A DNA stretch of 64,000 nt from Allomyces macrogynus ATCC 38327 (Eukaryota; Blastocladiomycota; Blastocladiomycetes; Blastocladiales; Blastocladiaceae): the NCBI GenBank assembly GCA_000151295.1, contig GG745332.1, forward strand, positions 583,760 through 647,759, given 5' to 3'. Positions 21,632 through 32,663 of the stretch are shown here, one piece after another. Every line of letters starts with the position of its first letter. The stretch's first letter is position 1. A model generated the notes under the pieces. It saw nothing but the letters and a program-made list of their open reading frames with translations, was not told the origin of the DNA and ran no database searches. The position numbers were made by a program, and so were the translations under genes.

Positions 21632-22977
21632 GGTGGACGTGTCGTGCAGCGCGCTTGAGCAGATAAGGATGGGCGTGGAATGCACGGGCAAGAGGTGGTT
21701 GTCGTGTGTGGGTGGCCGCAGCAGGTTGCTGACCGGATCACACGCGGTTGGGCGGGGGTGTTTCCTTGGTGGTGGTGGTGGTGGTGGTTGACGGTTGGTC
21801 GACGCGGTCAGGCGAGTCGGGGTCGCACACGGGCGGCGCGGCGATCGCACGCGAGGTCGGGGCGGGGCGGCGGCGGGGGGAGCAGTGCCGCAAGTGCCGC
21901 GTGTTGCGCGGCAAAGGGTCGAGCGGGGCGTGCGGTGGCGGTGCTGCCGTGTGTGCGTGCGCGCTGGAGCAGTGCGGGTCGGGATGGTGGCAGTGGTGGG
22001 TTGGTTGGCCGTGTTTGTGCAAGCAGCAGTGTGTTGCGTCGGCAGCGCAGGGTGCCTTCTTGCGCGGTGGGGGTGTTGCCCCGTCGGTGCCCACCTCCTG
22101 TTCCGCGCGCTTTGCACAAGCATTCTGCCCCTAAAAACTCGCGCTAGTTCTTGAAGAAATGTTGTCAAAATTACTGTCAGACTTCTTCCAATAACCAGCC
22201 CAGCATCCCCGGTTTTCGTGCCGTCGCTCGTCCTTCGTGCCCTCGCGTGACCGCGACACCTGTCCCTGCCTGTCGGCCCTGTGGTTGGCGAGAAGGTCGC
22301 AACTCGTCGCGACGAACACAGCGCCAGTGCCGCCACCAATCTCCCCGAGCTGATTGTCAAGCTGGTGGCAAGACAAGTGTGTTGTTTCCCCACCGACTCG
22401 CTGAGCTAAATCTGCTGTTTCCCGCCGTTCTCAACGAAGAGCTATGGGGCAGCTAACAGCAACGTATGAGGACTCATCGACATTTCGCTCCACAACGCGA
22501 GCCTTGCAAAACCTGCTCAGGGCGGGCACGGCAAGGCTTCAATCGCTTCGCCAAACCAGTCGAATTCAAGTGCAAGCTGCGCTGCTCGGAGCACGGAGCA
22601 CGCGGTGATGCCAGGCGGACAAACGAGCGCCACCAGGCCAGCGTGAAGATCAAATTGAGCGCGTTGAGCCAGTCGCTGTGCGGGAACGATGTGGAGAGGC
22701 GAGAGCCCGGGTTGCTCCCGCGAGCGTGCTTGAGCTGTAGGAACGCGGCGAGGTCGCCCCTGGTGAGCGTGCTGCTGCAAAGAGTAAATATGCGCTGACG
22801 CGACGGGGAAAAGGGTCGACAGCCAAGGTGATCAGAATGTGATTAACCAAAAGAGCTGAAGTAAAGTGCACGTGATGCGTTGTCGGGCCAGACCCTGCCG
22901 CTGCTCGCTGTCAAGCGCCCCATTTTCTTGCTCCCTCTCCGTCCACGGCCGTTTCCTCAGTCGCGACAAGTTCAACA
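21632..22977. other. Divergent intergenic region with one unassigned open stretch
   Basis: Between the PP2A scaffold (-) and ribosomal protein eL8 (+). A (GGT)n run is at about 21764-21787. On the minus strand, about 22836 to 22480 is open without a start codon and encodes LTRGDLAAFLQLK, then a hydrophobic WLNALNLIFTLAWW and a basic end. It could be an exon of an unmodelled gene or chance; I do not call it a gene. Confidence 0.45.
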
Positions 22978-24578
22978 ATGGTAATGTTCAGCGCCACGAC
23001 CACCAGCAACAGCACGACCGCAGAACCGGCGATCCCAGCGTCGCACCATCAGCAGCCCTGGGAACCGATAGCTGACCAAGCTCTGGCCCTCTTCCTCTCC
23101 CATATTGTCGTCTTCGCTGGGTTGCCACGCGCGCCTCTTTGCTTTCGTGACCGTCGAAAATCCATGCCCATGACCCTCCCCTTTTCGGTCGCCTTTCATG
23201 GCTCCAACTGGGATTTTGCCCGCACTTGGTGATGTTGTTTGGTTTTTTGCGTGATTGAATCGGTCGTCGTGCCGGTTTGATTCCTCCAGGCCCCCAAGGG
23301 TAAGAAGATCGCCGCCGCGCCGTTCAAGGCCGCCGCCAAGTCGGGCAAGGCTGTGCGTGACCCTCGCATCGAGGCCACGCCCCGCAACTTTGCCATTGGT
23401 GCGCCTCTTCTTTGTTCCGGATCCTTGCGTTTCGCGGCGCGGTTGCTGGGAGGAAGTTAGGTGATTCCGCTTTTTCCACGCCGCGGTTGCGATCCTCGGT
23501 GATGATCGAGAGCGAGCCCTGGGCACCCTAGGCATGCTTTTTGAGACGCGATCGCTGCTGGTTTTGTGAGCTCTCGTTGGTGCGATTTGGTATTTTTGGT
23601 CGGATCCGGTCGGTGGTGCGACTGCGTTGACCTTTCTGCTATACACACCGTCGATTTCTCTCCGCACCACCCTCTGCGCGCTCACGCACTGCTGATGGCA
23701 GACCGCGTTTGAACGTTGACCCGCTCGTTTGCGCTCTGTCGGCGGCAGTGTTGTTGTGTCTCGAAGCAATCATTGCACTCTGGGTTTGACTCGCTCGCAC
23801 CTCGACTGCCGCCGTTGCTCGCCGTGGAACTTAGATTTCGATTGACTTGCTCGCAAACTGTTCTTTTCCTGACTTCTCTTCTCGACGCGGCCAACCAGGC
23901 AACGACCTGCAGCCCAAGCGCGACCTGACGCGCTTTGTCCGGTGGCCCGAGTACGTGCGCCTGCAGCGTCAGCGCGCGATCCTCAAGCGCCGTCTCAAGG
24001 TGCCGCCGACGATCAACCAGTTTTCGCGCGTCGTTGACAAGAACGTGGCCACGCAGCTGTTCCGCCTGCTCAACAAGATTCGCCCGGAGACCAAGCAGGA
24101 GAAGAAGACGCGTCTTCGTGCCGCTGCTGAGGCCAAGGCCGCGGGTAAGGCCGTCGAGGCCGGCAAGAAGCCGATTGTCGTTAAGTACGGCATCAACCAC
24201 GTGACGGCCCTGATCGAGGCCAAGAAGGCCAAGCTCGTCGTGATTGCGCACGACGTTGACCCGATTGAGCTGGTCGTCTTCCTGCCGGCGCTCTGCCGCA
24301 AGATGGGTGTGCCGTACATGATTGTCAAGGGCAAGGCCCGCGTCGGCACCGTCGTGCACAAGAAGACGGCCACGGCGCTCGCCATTGTGGATGTCAAGCC
24401 CGAGGACAAGCAGGAGCTCGCGGCTCTCGTCCAGGTCGCGCAGGCCAACTTCAACGACAAGGCCGATGAGATCCGCAGGACGTGGGGTGGCGGTATCATG
24501 GGCAAGAAGTCGCAGGACAAGACTCTCAAGCGCCAGAAGGCCCTCGCCAAGGAGGTCTCGACTGCCCACCTTGCCTAA
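22978..24578 (+). CDS. RPL8: 60S ribosomal protein eL8 (L7a / yeast L8)
   Basis: Exons 22978-22980, 23290-23398 and 23899-24578 give 263 residues. The protein reads [16 protein letters not shown], then [46 protein letters not shown], and the L7Ae fold with [37 protein letters not shown]; this is eL8 of the large ribosomal subunit. The first coding exon is only the ATG itself, followed directly by GTAATG. The two introns (309 and 500 nt) are several times longer than all others here, a pattern known for fungal ribosomal protein genes, where introns can affect expression or host small RNAs. Codon use is strongly biased to C- and G-ending codons with many AAG, as expected for high expression. 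Confidence 0.96.
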
Positions 24579-25408
24579 GGGATCGTCGATTGTTTACGCA
24601 ATACAGCCGCTCTCTTTCTTTGTGCTCAACTGTGATCAAATCTGAATCCCTGCGTTTTGGCCGTCGCTGGCGGTTGGAAACAGCAAGACATCTCGTAGCA
24701 GGTCAGTGCTTTCGCGAGCGATTGATTTGAGGAGCTCGCGCTGCTTCAGCTTGAGCTGCTCCGCGCTGCCAAACAGAACGAAGGCAACTGAGCGAACACA
24801 TGCCTTTGGCCGAACAAATCGAACTTGGCATTCGGACAGACACACCGTCCCCTCCCAACCGCAACAAGATGAGCACCGCACGTCGCGACCGGCCTGTTGG
24901 AGTTTGCCGTCATGATGGCGGCGGGCTCACGTGGGTGGATCTCCGCCGCCCCGCCAGCGTGGTGTAGGACCTACTCGTGTGGGCACGCGTTCATCACCGT
25001 GACTGGCTTTTTACGAACGCAAACAAGGAAAAGGGAATTCCCATTCGATTTTTATATATTCACCCATCCCCTCTTTCTGGATCGCACAACTCGCGCGCAG
25101 TGCGAGTCGTGGAGGCGTGCAGAACGCCGATGGCAGCGCCAGGGCGGGATGCCCACGGACGCCCGGTTCCCCTTCAGCAGCGCGCAAGAGAATTATGGTA
25201 CAGGGGGGAAGGGAGGGGACATGCGCGCGCGCCAGCTATGTGAAAGCACAACCGGATGGTCGGCAAGTCGGCCGTCGAAATCGCGACAGGCCACCCGCGA
25301 CATGAAGTGGACAAGAACAGGCAAGTCGCGGCAAACACGAGCAGTAATAATACAATCATGCCGAGAATCCAATCCAAAACTGGTGGAGAGCGTTCCTCCT
25401 CATCAAGC
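24579..25408. other. Convergent 3' flanks of eL8 and the RhoGEF gene
   Basis: About 0.8 kb. A lower-GC patch with TTTTTATATATTC lies near 25050-25065. No gene is supported. Confidence 0.55.
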
Positions 25409-27883
25409 TCAGAACCCGTGCGACCGCAACACGCTCTTGGCCGACGACTTGCGCCTTCCGTGGCCGTGACGGCGCCCATCGCCGCTCCCGCCGCTATTGC
25501 TCGACGATGCCGACCCGCGCGCGGACGCGCCGTAAAGGTGCGTGTCGTCGGCAACGTGCTGGGGGACCGGCGGCATCGGCGGCCACGCGAGCCCGAAATC
25601 GTCCATCGACATGGCATACTCGCCGCTACTGTCAAGCCTCCTGCCCCGGAGCACCGGCGACCCACCCGCGCCCGCGCTTGCGGGCGACAAGGGCGGGTAC
25701 ATTTGGTCGACTCCTGGCTGCTGTTGGACTTGCGACGCCGGGAGAACCGCGGGCGCCGACGGCCGCCGTCCCCACGACCCGTAAATCGAGCCGTACATAG
25801 TGGCCGACCGGCTCGACCGCCGCGACTCGGACAGGTTATTGTGTGCAAACGACGGGGTCGTGGGACTCGGTGCGGGCGACGTCGACGACGACAGCATGAA
25901 CCCGCCCACTTCGGACGTGGGCGTCCGCGCCGACAGCGTCGACCGCGTCGACCGCCGGTCAATCACGAGCCGTGCGGCATCGGCGATCTTTCGACCCCAC
26001 TCATCGCGCATCTCGCGCGTCTGCGCGTAGAAGATGAGCGCGCGGTCGGCACCGACGACACGCAGCGGGAACTGGCCGTTGCTCGATGCCTCCAAGTCCA
26101 TGTCGACGGCGCGCAGTCGCCACAGCGGGATCTCGTCCTTGTACATGTAGCTCGGCTCGGGCGGTGGCGCCGTGCGCTTGACGACGAGCAGCAGGTCCGA
26201 GAGCAGGATCACAGTGCGGCGCGTGAACTCATCACGCGGCGAGGCCGTGACACCCAGCGCTGCATCGGCCGCAGCAACGCGGCCTGAGACACGCATTCCG
26301 AAATCGGCCTGGGCAATCCACTCGCGCGAGGGCGCGACGAGCGGAGGGTAGCTGGTGGGCCGGCCCGACAGCCGCCTCTGGAGGAGCACGACGCGTTGCC
26401 GCGCCTCGTGGTGCCGGATCGCCTCGTTGTTGTGCTCGGCCACCTGCTTGACCTCGGCGACCGCGCGCTTCAGGTCGTTGTAGTCTGGGTGCGTCGGGTT
26501 TGTGTACTTGATGACATTGTCCTAGCCAATGATTTTGCGTCAGCAAATGTGTACGTTGAGCGCGTACGTCAGATCCAGATTGATACACACGAGCAACAGA
26601 ATGTAGCGCGGAATGCGCTGGATCGGCATGATCAGGTAGGCCGGGACGGTAAGTCCCTTGAACTCGGGCGAGAGCTCGACCGAGTCAATGAGCCGCGCCG
26701 CGTCAGACGAGTTCGAGTAGTGCACCGTCTTGCTCGACGACGAGTCGAAGACCGACGTCGCGGACGCCAACATCGACCCAGAGGAGCTCGACCCGGTTCC
26801 GGACCCAGACTGGCCGCGCACGCGCGTGAGCGTGTCGATCGCATTCTGGTAGTTGGCGAGGTAGATCGTGTAAAACTTGAAGAACGGCACGACCTTCAAG
26901 TAAATGTCACTGATCTTCTGATCGGGCGTCCACAGCAGGTACCGCTCCTCCAAGCCCGAGAGCAACGTGCGGTGCAACTCGAGAATCTGCTCAACGTTGC
27001 CGAAAATGGCCTGCAGGTCGTCATTGGTCATGCCGAGCTGCCGCGCGCGCCCGGGCGACGTGGCCGACGCGAGCAAGTCGCGCAAGGGCAAGACGAGCTG
27101 TGTGACGAGAATAGACAGGTTGGTCACATACGATTGCTCGGTCGCAACGATTTCGTGCACGGCCTTGGCACGCATTCGCGCACGACGCTCCTGCTCGTCA
27201 TCGCCGGCACCTGCTGCCGCCTCGGGCGCGTCTTCTGTCGATTTCGCGGCCTCGGCCTCGTACTGCACCTGCACCTCGTGCAAATCACCAAGCATCGCGG
27301 CCAGGAAATCGTCGCAGGCAGCGCCCTGATCAGCGAGTGTCACGGTCGTCCCACCCGTCGCGTTCACGGCCGCAGCCGCGACCGCAGGGACCGGAGTCAT
27401 GGGCGACCACGGCGACTGCACGTAGGACGTCGTTCCATTGGCGCCGCCCGAGTGATACGACCAGGTATTCGATCCGCGGCCTGACGACGAGTCGTCCGAC
27501 GCCGACAAGTGCGATTTCCGCGCGTTCGCCGTGACGGGCGACAACCCGTCAAGACTGGCAGCGGCGGAGACGGCCGTCGGCATCGTTAGCGGCGGCGGAA
27601 CGCGTCGGCGGTACGCTGGCGGCACAGTCGCGCCAGTTGACGCGGACCGCGGCGGTGGTGGTGGCATGGCCGGACGAGCAGGCGCGTCCGACAGGTTGCT
27701 CGACGAGCTGGTCGTGCGCGGCGACGACGAGGCCGCTTCAAACAGTTCGCGCATCATCGTGTCGAGCTGCGTCTCGAGCTGAGCGGCCGCGTGCCGGCTC
27801 ATGGCGTCGAACGCGGACGTGGGCGCGGCTGCAGTCGAGTGCGCAGCCGAGGGCACCGTCGAGTGCGCCGAAATGGTGGACAT
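25409..27883 (-). CDS. Rho guanine nucleotide exchange factor (DH-PH)
   Basis: Exons 27883-26591 and 26521-25409 (intron 69 nt) give 801 residues. After a Ser/Thr/Pro-rich N-terminal third comes a Dbl-homology domain (about 235-465): KAVHEIVATEQSYVTNLSILV, DLQAIFGNVEQILELHRTLL, FKFYTIYLANYQNAIDTL and, at the splice site, IMPIQRIPRYILLLDNVIKYT-HPDYNDL, the conserved helix that contacts Rho GTPases. A PH-like domain follows (about 510-610) with RRTVILLSDLLLVVK and FYAQTREMRDEWGRKIADA. The tail is low-complexity. It should load GTP on Rho or Cdc42 at the cell cortex. A Ser-rich insertion splits the DH domain before the last helices. The ATG at 27883 is the first in a frame open further upstream. 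Confidence 0.92.
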
Positions 27884-28622
27884 AGTGGAAGTGGCCGGGC
27901 CGGTATGTGGTGTTGTTGTTGCCGTGCTTGCCAGGGTCGATTGAATCACAGAGACTTTGAGAGTACGGGCGATGGTGATGCGTGCGGATGCTGCCGATAC
28001 TTGCGTTGCTGATGCTTCTGCTTCCTGCGGTTGCTGCTGCCGACACTTTGCACTTGACTTGCACACGAGAGTGAGAGAGAACGCGATCACTTGCACAAGG
28101 GAGCGGGCTCGTCGCGGGAGAGGGGATGCTGGACCGCTTTATAGCTTGCAGACCGTTGCTCGCGCGTGGTGGGCTGCCCAGGTTGCACGGGCAGGCGTTG
28201 GCAACAGTGCACGCTTGCAATCGCGCCGGACACGAACCAGAAGCGGACACAAGTTCTTGTGCGCGGGGTGCCCGTGGTTCCGCGGTCGCGGGAAACTTGA
28301 GCAGCGGCACACGATGAGCAGGGTGCAGGGCGCGCGCGTGAGCACAGGAGCGCGAGCTTTCAATCTCTTCTTGGCCGTGCTTGAGAGCACAAGCTTACTG
28401 CAGGCGGCAGCAGCAACGGCTGCAGTGACGGCGCCGGCGGGGGCGGCGGCATCGCGTGTGGTTCGCGCGTGTCGGGTGGCAAACTTGCAGTTTCCTTACT
28501 CTTGGCACGGAGGGCCGGGAAGAAGGGGACCCATGCGCGTGATCCCGAAATCACTGGGGCCTGGCTCCGCCTGGGGCCTGGCGTTGTGTTTGAATATGTG
28601 AAAAAAGAAGCTGAAACTGGGC
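27884..28622. other. RhoGEF upstream region up to the gap
   Basis: The frame is open upstream of the RhoGEF ATG but has no ATG. GCA/GCAGCA-rich sequence lies near 28400-28425. No other gene is visible before the N run. Confidence 0.5.
28138..28143 (-). promoter_or_regulatory. Possible TATA box of the RhoGEF gene
   Basis: On the minus strand GCTATAAAGC lies 255 bp upstream of the ATG at 27883, leaving room for a 5' UTR of about 220 nt. Confidence 0.4.
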
Positions 28623-29359
28623 NNNNNNNNNNNNNNNNNNNNNNNNNNNNNNNNNNNNNNNNNNNNNNNNNNNNNNNNNNNNNNNNNNNNNNNNNNNNNN
28701 NNNNNNNNNNNNNNNNNNNNNNNNNNNNNNNNNNNNNNNNNNNNNNNNNNNNNNNNNNNNNNNNNNNNNNNNNNNNNNNNNNNNNNNNNNNNNNNNNNNN
28801 NNNNNNNNNNNNNNNNNNNNNNNNNNNNNNNNNNNNNNNNNNNNNNNNNNNNNNNNNNNNNNNNNNNNNNNNNNNNNNNNNNNNNNNNNNNNNNNNNNNN
28901 NNNNNNNNNNNNNNNNNNNNNNNNNNNNNNNNNNNNNNNNNNNNNNNNNNNNNNNNNNNNNNNNNNNNNNNNNNNNNNNNNNNNNNNNNNNNNNNNNNNN
29001 NNNNNNNNNNNNNNNNNNNNNNNNNNNNNNNNNNNNNNNNNNNNNNNNNNNNNNNNNNNNNNNNNNNNNNNNNNNNNNNNNNNNNNNNNNNNNNNNNNNN
29101 NNNNNNNNNNNNNNNNNNNNNNNNNNNNNNNNNNNNNNNNNNNNNNNNNNNNNNNNNNNNNNNNNNNNNNNNNNNNNNNNNNNNNNNNNNNNNNNNNNNN
29201 NNNNNNNNNNNNNNNNNNNNNNNNNNNNNNNNNNNNNNNNNNNNNNNNNNNNNNNNNNNNNNNNNNNNNNNNNNNNNNNNNNNNNNNNNNNNNNNNNNNN
29301 NNNNNNNNNNNNNNNNNNNNNNNNNNNNNNNNNNNNNNNNNNNNNNNNNNNNNNNNNNN
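28623..29359. other. Assembly gap (737 N)
   Basis: A run of unknown bases; nothing can be said about its content, and the true length may differ. Confidence 0.98.
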
Positions 29360-29520
29360 TCCCCCCCCTTTTTTTGGACAAAAACGGGTTAAAACCCCCC
29401 CCTTTTTTTTTTAAGCTTGGGGGCCCCCCCCCCCCCCCCCCGGGGGGGGCCCCCCGCATGCGCGCAGCCGAGCAGGAACACACGAGCAAGACAACGCGGA
29501 TAAACGACCCACAGTGTATT
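29360..29520. other. Low-quality homopolymer edge of the gap
   Basis: From 29360 to about 29456 the sequence is almost entirely runs of C, T, A and G of 5-18 bases, ending in a GGGGGCCCCC-type block. It resembles the end of a failing sequence read rather than biology. Normal sequence resumes near 29457. Confidence 0.7.
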
Positions 29521-31996
29521 TCATGCCGTGGACACGGACGCGGACGCGCCTGCCACGCCGTCATTGCTCGCTGTCGTGTCCGCGGGCAATGCGACAGCAG
29601 CAAAGACGACGTTGTCTGGCGTGGTCAACTGGGTCGAAATCGCGCCCTGCATCTCGACGACGACGGTATCGGCAAGCTTGAGGCACGCGAGCGCCGCGTC
29701 GTTCGAGTAATTGGCCTTGACCGCGGCCAAGGCCTCGCTGAGCTCGGTGAGCGGACCCTCGAGGCACGTTTGCAGCACCGCGAGGAGTCGCGCGCGCGCG
29801 TTGTCGAGCTGGCGAAGAATGGCATCGACGTGGGCCGACTACATGGGCGGGGCAAGCGCTATCAAATAGCCGTAAATCGCTTGATGCCGTCCGGCAAACG
29901 CACCTGTCGCTCCGAAAGTGCACGCTGAAACATGACCTCGCGACGCGTGACCTCGTTCTCCGACTTGAGCACCGCCTAGTAGACACGAGAGGTGAGCCAA
30001 ACGAGGTGCGACCCGGTCAAAAACCGAAAAAGAGACAAACCAGCTCTCGTTGCACCAACGACTGCGTCTGCGCGCACCACGCGGCCAGCCGGTCCCGCAA
30101 CGCCGTCGACAGCGTTAGTCCCTGAGCAATCTCCTTGGTCGCCACGACCGGATCCAACTGGCGGCGCAATCGCTCAGCAGCGTCCCCCAACCTCGCCACT
30201 TCAGCGTCCACGTTTGCACGCGCTCGTGGCGCTACGGCGCGCGCATTCCCGCTCGCGATCCCCGCCAACGAGCTCACACTGGCGAGCATCCCCGCTGTCC
30301 GGTGCACTTCACCGCGCGCATGTTCGGCCGCGTCCACAAGCCGCGTGACGCCGCGGTCCGTGAGCACGACCAGACTTGACGCGGTCATGGCGAGTTGCGC
30401 GTCGAGCCCCGTGAGCGTGCCATGGAGAGATGCGAGCTGCCCTTCGAGCGCAGTGACCTTGCGCCAGTCGACGGTGGCTGGAACGTCGGTGCGCGCGGTT
30501 CCGGGTCGACGAGCAAAGAGCGGGACAGGTTGCTTGTCGAACGAACCGGTGCGCGATTGCGGCGGGTCATGGTCGAGCCACTTGTCGTGCAGCCGCTGCG
30601 TGAGCCGGCGTGCCGTTTCCTGGATCAGTTTGGCCGTGGTTGCGGCGACTGCTGTGGCCGAAGCGGTAGATTTCTTGTCCTTGTCGCCTTGGTCAGGCGC
30701 CGGTTTTGCGCTGGGCTCAACTTTCCCGACGAGTTCCTCGCACATGCGCTGGAGATTGTCCATGCCCGTCGCCATTTCTTGGGAGAGCGTGGCCCAGCGT
30801 TTGATGACGTCGTTTTGCGACGCGACCTGGACAGACGAGGTCAAAGCGGTGAGCAGAGTGATTCGAAACGCAAGACACTGGTCAGAGGCGGAAGAACAAA
30901 CCTGTGCGCTCAGCTGCGCGTTTTGGCACTGCAAAAAGTAGAGCCGCCGAGCGTCGACGTTGGCCTCGAGGGTGGCGCGCAGCGTTGCATTCTCCTGCTC
31001 CAAAGCTTGAATCTCCACAAATTCAAGGTCGTTAGCGCGGTGATACACGGTGGAGAACGACACGCGACTGCAGATGCGTACCTTGGCCGTTGTAGAGTCA
31101 CCATCGCTCGCTGCGGTTCGTGGACTGGCACGCACTAGATGCGTTGACGACCGTGCTGGCTTGAGCGGCGGCAGTCGTGTCGGCTCTGGGAGCGAGGGCG
31201 CTGACCGCGAGGATGTCAAGGTCCCAGCGCCAAAGGCCTGCTGGATTGACTCGGGCACGAGTTTGCCACGCGCCGCAGCGACGATAATTGACCGTGAACC
31301 GCTCGAGGGCGTCAGCGAGACGGTCGAGCTCAGGGTCGAAACAGTCGACTGCGTGTCGGCGTCATCGCCCGTAACAGCAACGGAATCACGGCGCTTGTTC
31401 CGGAGCGCAGACGACAAGAACGCGAGGGCGGCGAGGTCGTTGCGCGTCGTACTGCGAAGCTGCATGCCGAGTTCCTGGACACATATCGGGTAGAGAAAGT
31501 GAGCATCAATGCGAGAAGAGCGATGCAAGAGGACATGCAAGTACAAACGGCCAGACCGCGGTTGATGATACGGTTCAGCGTCTCGAGGTTGAGGGCCTAG
31601 GTGCCATTCTCAAAGTGGTCAGAACGTTGCTTGGCGAATAAGAGCAGGTCATGCAAATGGGGAGCGTACGGTTGCCGTCCCGTTCTCCTCAAAATATGTT
31701 TCCGCCAACGGCTTGCCCATCAGCTGCAAAAGCCGACCGTAGAGCCGATATTTTTTGTAAACAAGGATATCGGCGCGAGTGCCGCCAGGTGATCGCACGC
31801 CAGTGCGAGCCGACGAGCCATGCCGGGCCAAGGACGTCTCATCCAGATCCAGGTTCTTGACAATCGTGAGGAACTCGTCCTCGTTCAGATCGCAGGCATG
31901 CGCGTGCGACTTGAGTTTCTTGAACAGGTCGAACGGGTTGATCATCGTGGCAACACTCCGGCGTTTTTCGGTCGGTATTGGTTCTGCTGAGCTCAT
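29521..31996 (-). CDS. Coiled-coil protein of unknown function, 7 exons
   Basis: Exons 31996-31670, 31596-31549, 31474-31082, 31012-30902, 30826-30041, 29975-29904 and 29838-29521 give 684 residues. The N-terminal ~130 residues look folded (DLFKKLKSHAHACDLNEDEFLTIVKNLDLDE, then VYKKYRLYGRLLQLMGKPLAETYFEE). A Ser-rich linker follows, then heptad-like stretches (VEIQALEQENATLRATLEANVDARRLYFLQ-like core near 260-300; IQETARRLTQRLHDKW; EVARLGDAAERLRRQL; REVMFQRALSERQSAHVDAILRQLDNARARLL). No catalytic motif is seen. Introns are 65-75 nt; those at 31081-31013 and 30901-30827 are multiples of three without stops, so reading through them would also keep the frame. I do not recognise the family. A role in a cytoskeletal or centrosomal structure would be a guess. 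Confidence 0.78.
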
Positions 31997-32663
31997 TGCT
32001 ACCACTTGATTATATCTTGGTTCGGGGTGTGCAAGGGCATTGACTTGGCGCCGTCAAGAGGTTGACAAAGATAACAAAATAACTTCGAGCGTGATGACGC
32101 ATTAACGTTGTGTATTCGAGTCATGAAATCCACATTTCCTTCATTTGCTGCCTCCAGGTTCTCCACCCTTCCGAACCGATCCAAGACGAAGATCCGCAAG
32201 TATTCGTGGCACGAAAATTGAAGATGCCAAAATGAAGAGGGAACCTGGAACGAACAGTCGAATGAAAGTCCACCTGGAGAGCGGGAAGACCTTTGTGGTT
32301 CCGGTGGTCATGTTCCTAAAGGTCTATGCACCCGAATCAAGCAAGAATTGTGGTTGCTCATTCACTTGGTAAATCTGCAAGACTGTGAGTCTTACTTGCG
32401 TTCCCTGAATCGGGGCGCGCCATTTCAGGATAGTTTTTGAGATCCGCACGTTTTCTTGACCCGCAAATACGACTACATCGTCCAGTGCTTGTTCCTCGCC
32501 CATCTGCATCGACTGGGAATGTCTAGCATTCGCCAGTTTTCTCTACTGACAACCCATTCACGAGGATGTCCAGATCTGAGCGTGTTTTCGGTTGTCGGCT
32601 GAGATATTCAGAGGAATGGAATAACCGAGTATTTTCGGCTCATGTTCAAAATCGAGCTCCGCA
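31997..32663. other. Intergenic stretch with a possible small minus-strand gene
   Basis: It has lower GC than the genes around it. The minus strand from 32509 to about 32155 contains the open frames described as a separate entry. Otherwise nothing is seen. Confidence 0.5.
32155..32509 (-). CDS. Possible short two-exon gene, function unknown
   Basis: An ATG at 32509 opens MQMGEEQALDDVVVFAGQ and continues to IQGTQ, where a strong GTAAGA donor starts a 72-nt intron ending GTGCATAG; the next exon reads TFRNMTTGTTKVFPLSRW, then a hydrophobic LFVPGSLFILASSIF, and stays open for about 20 more codons to a TGA. The intron length and donor fit the neighbours. The composition (fewer GC-ending codons) differs from nearby genes. 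It could be a real small membrane protein or a decayed fragment. No homology recognised. Confidence 0.3.

Noticed and set aside
23399..23898. A C/D-box snoRNA in eL8 intron 2
   Set aside because: A C-box-like GTGATGA is present but the nearest CTGA is about 190 nt away and I see no terminal stem; not enough to annotate.
24636..24881. An 81-codon minus-strand frame after eL8
   Set aside because: It begins without an ATG, lies in the expected 3' UTR region and has no recognisable relatives.
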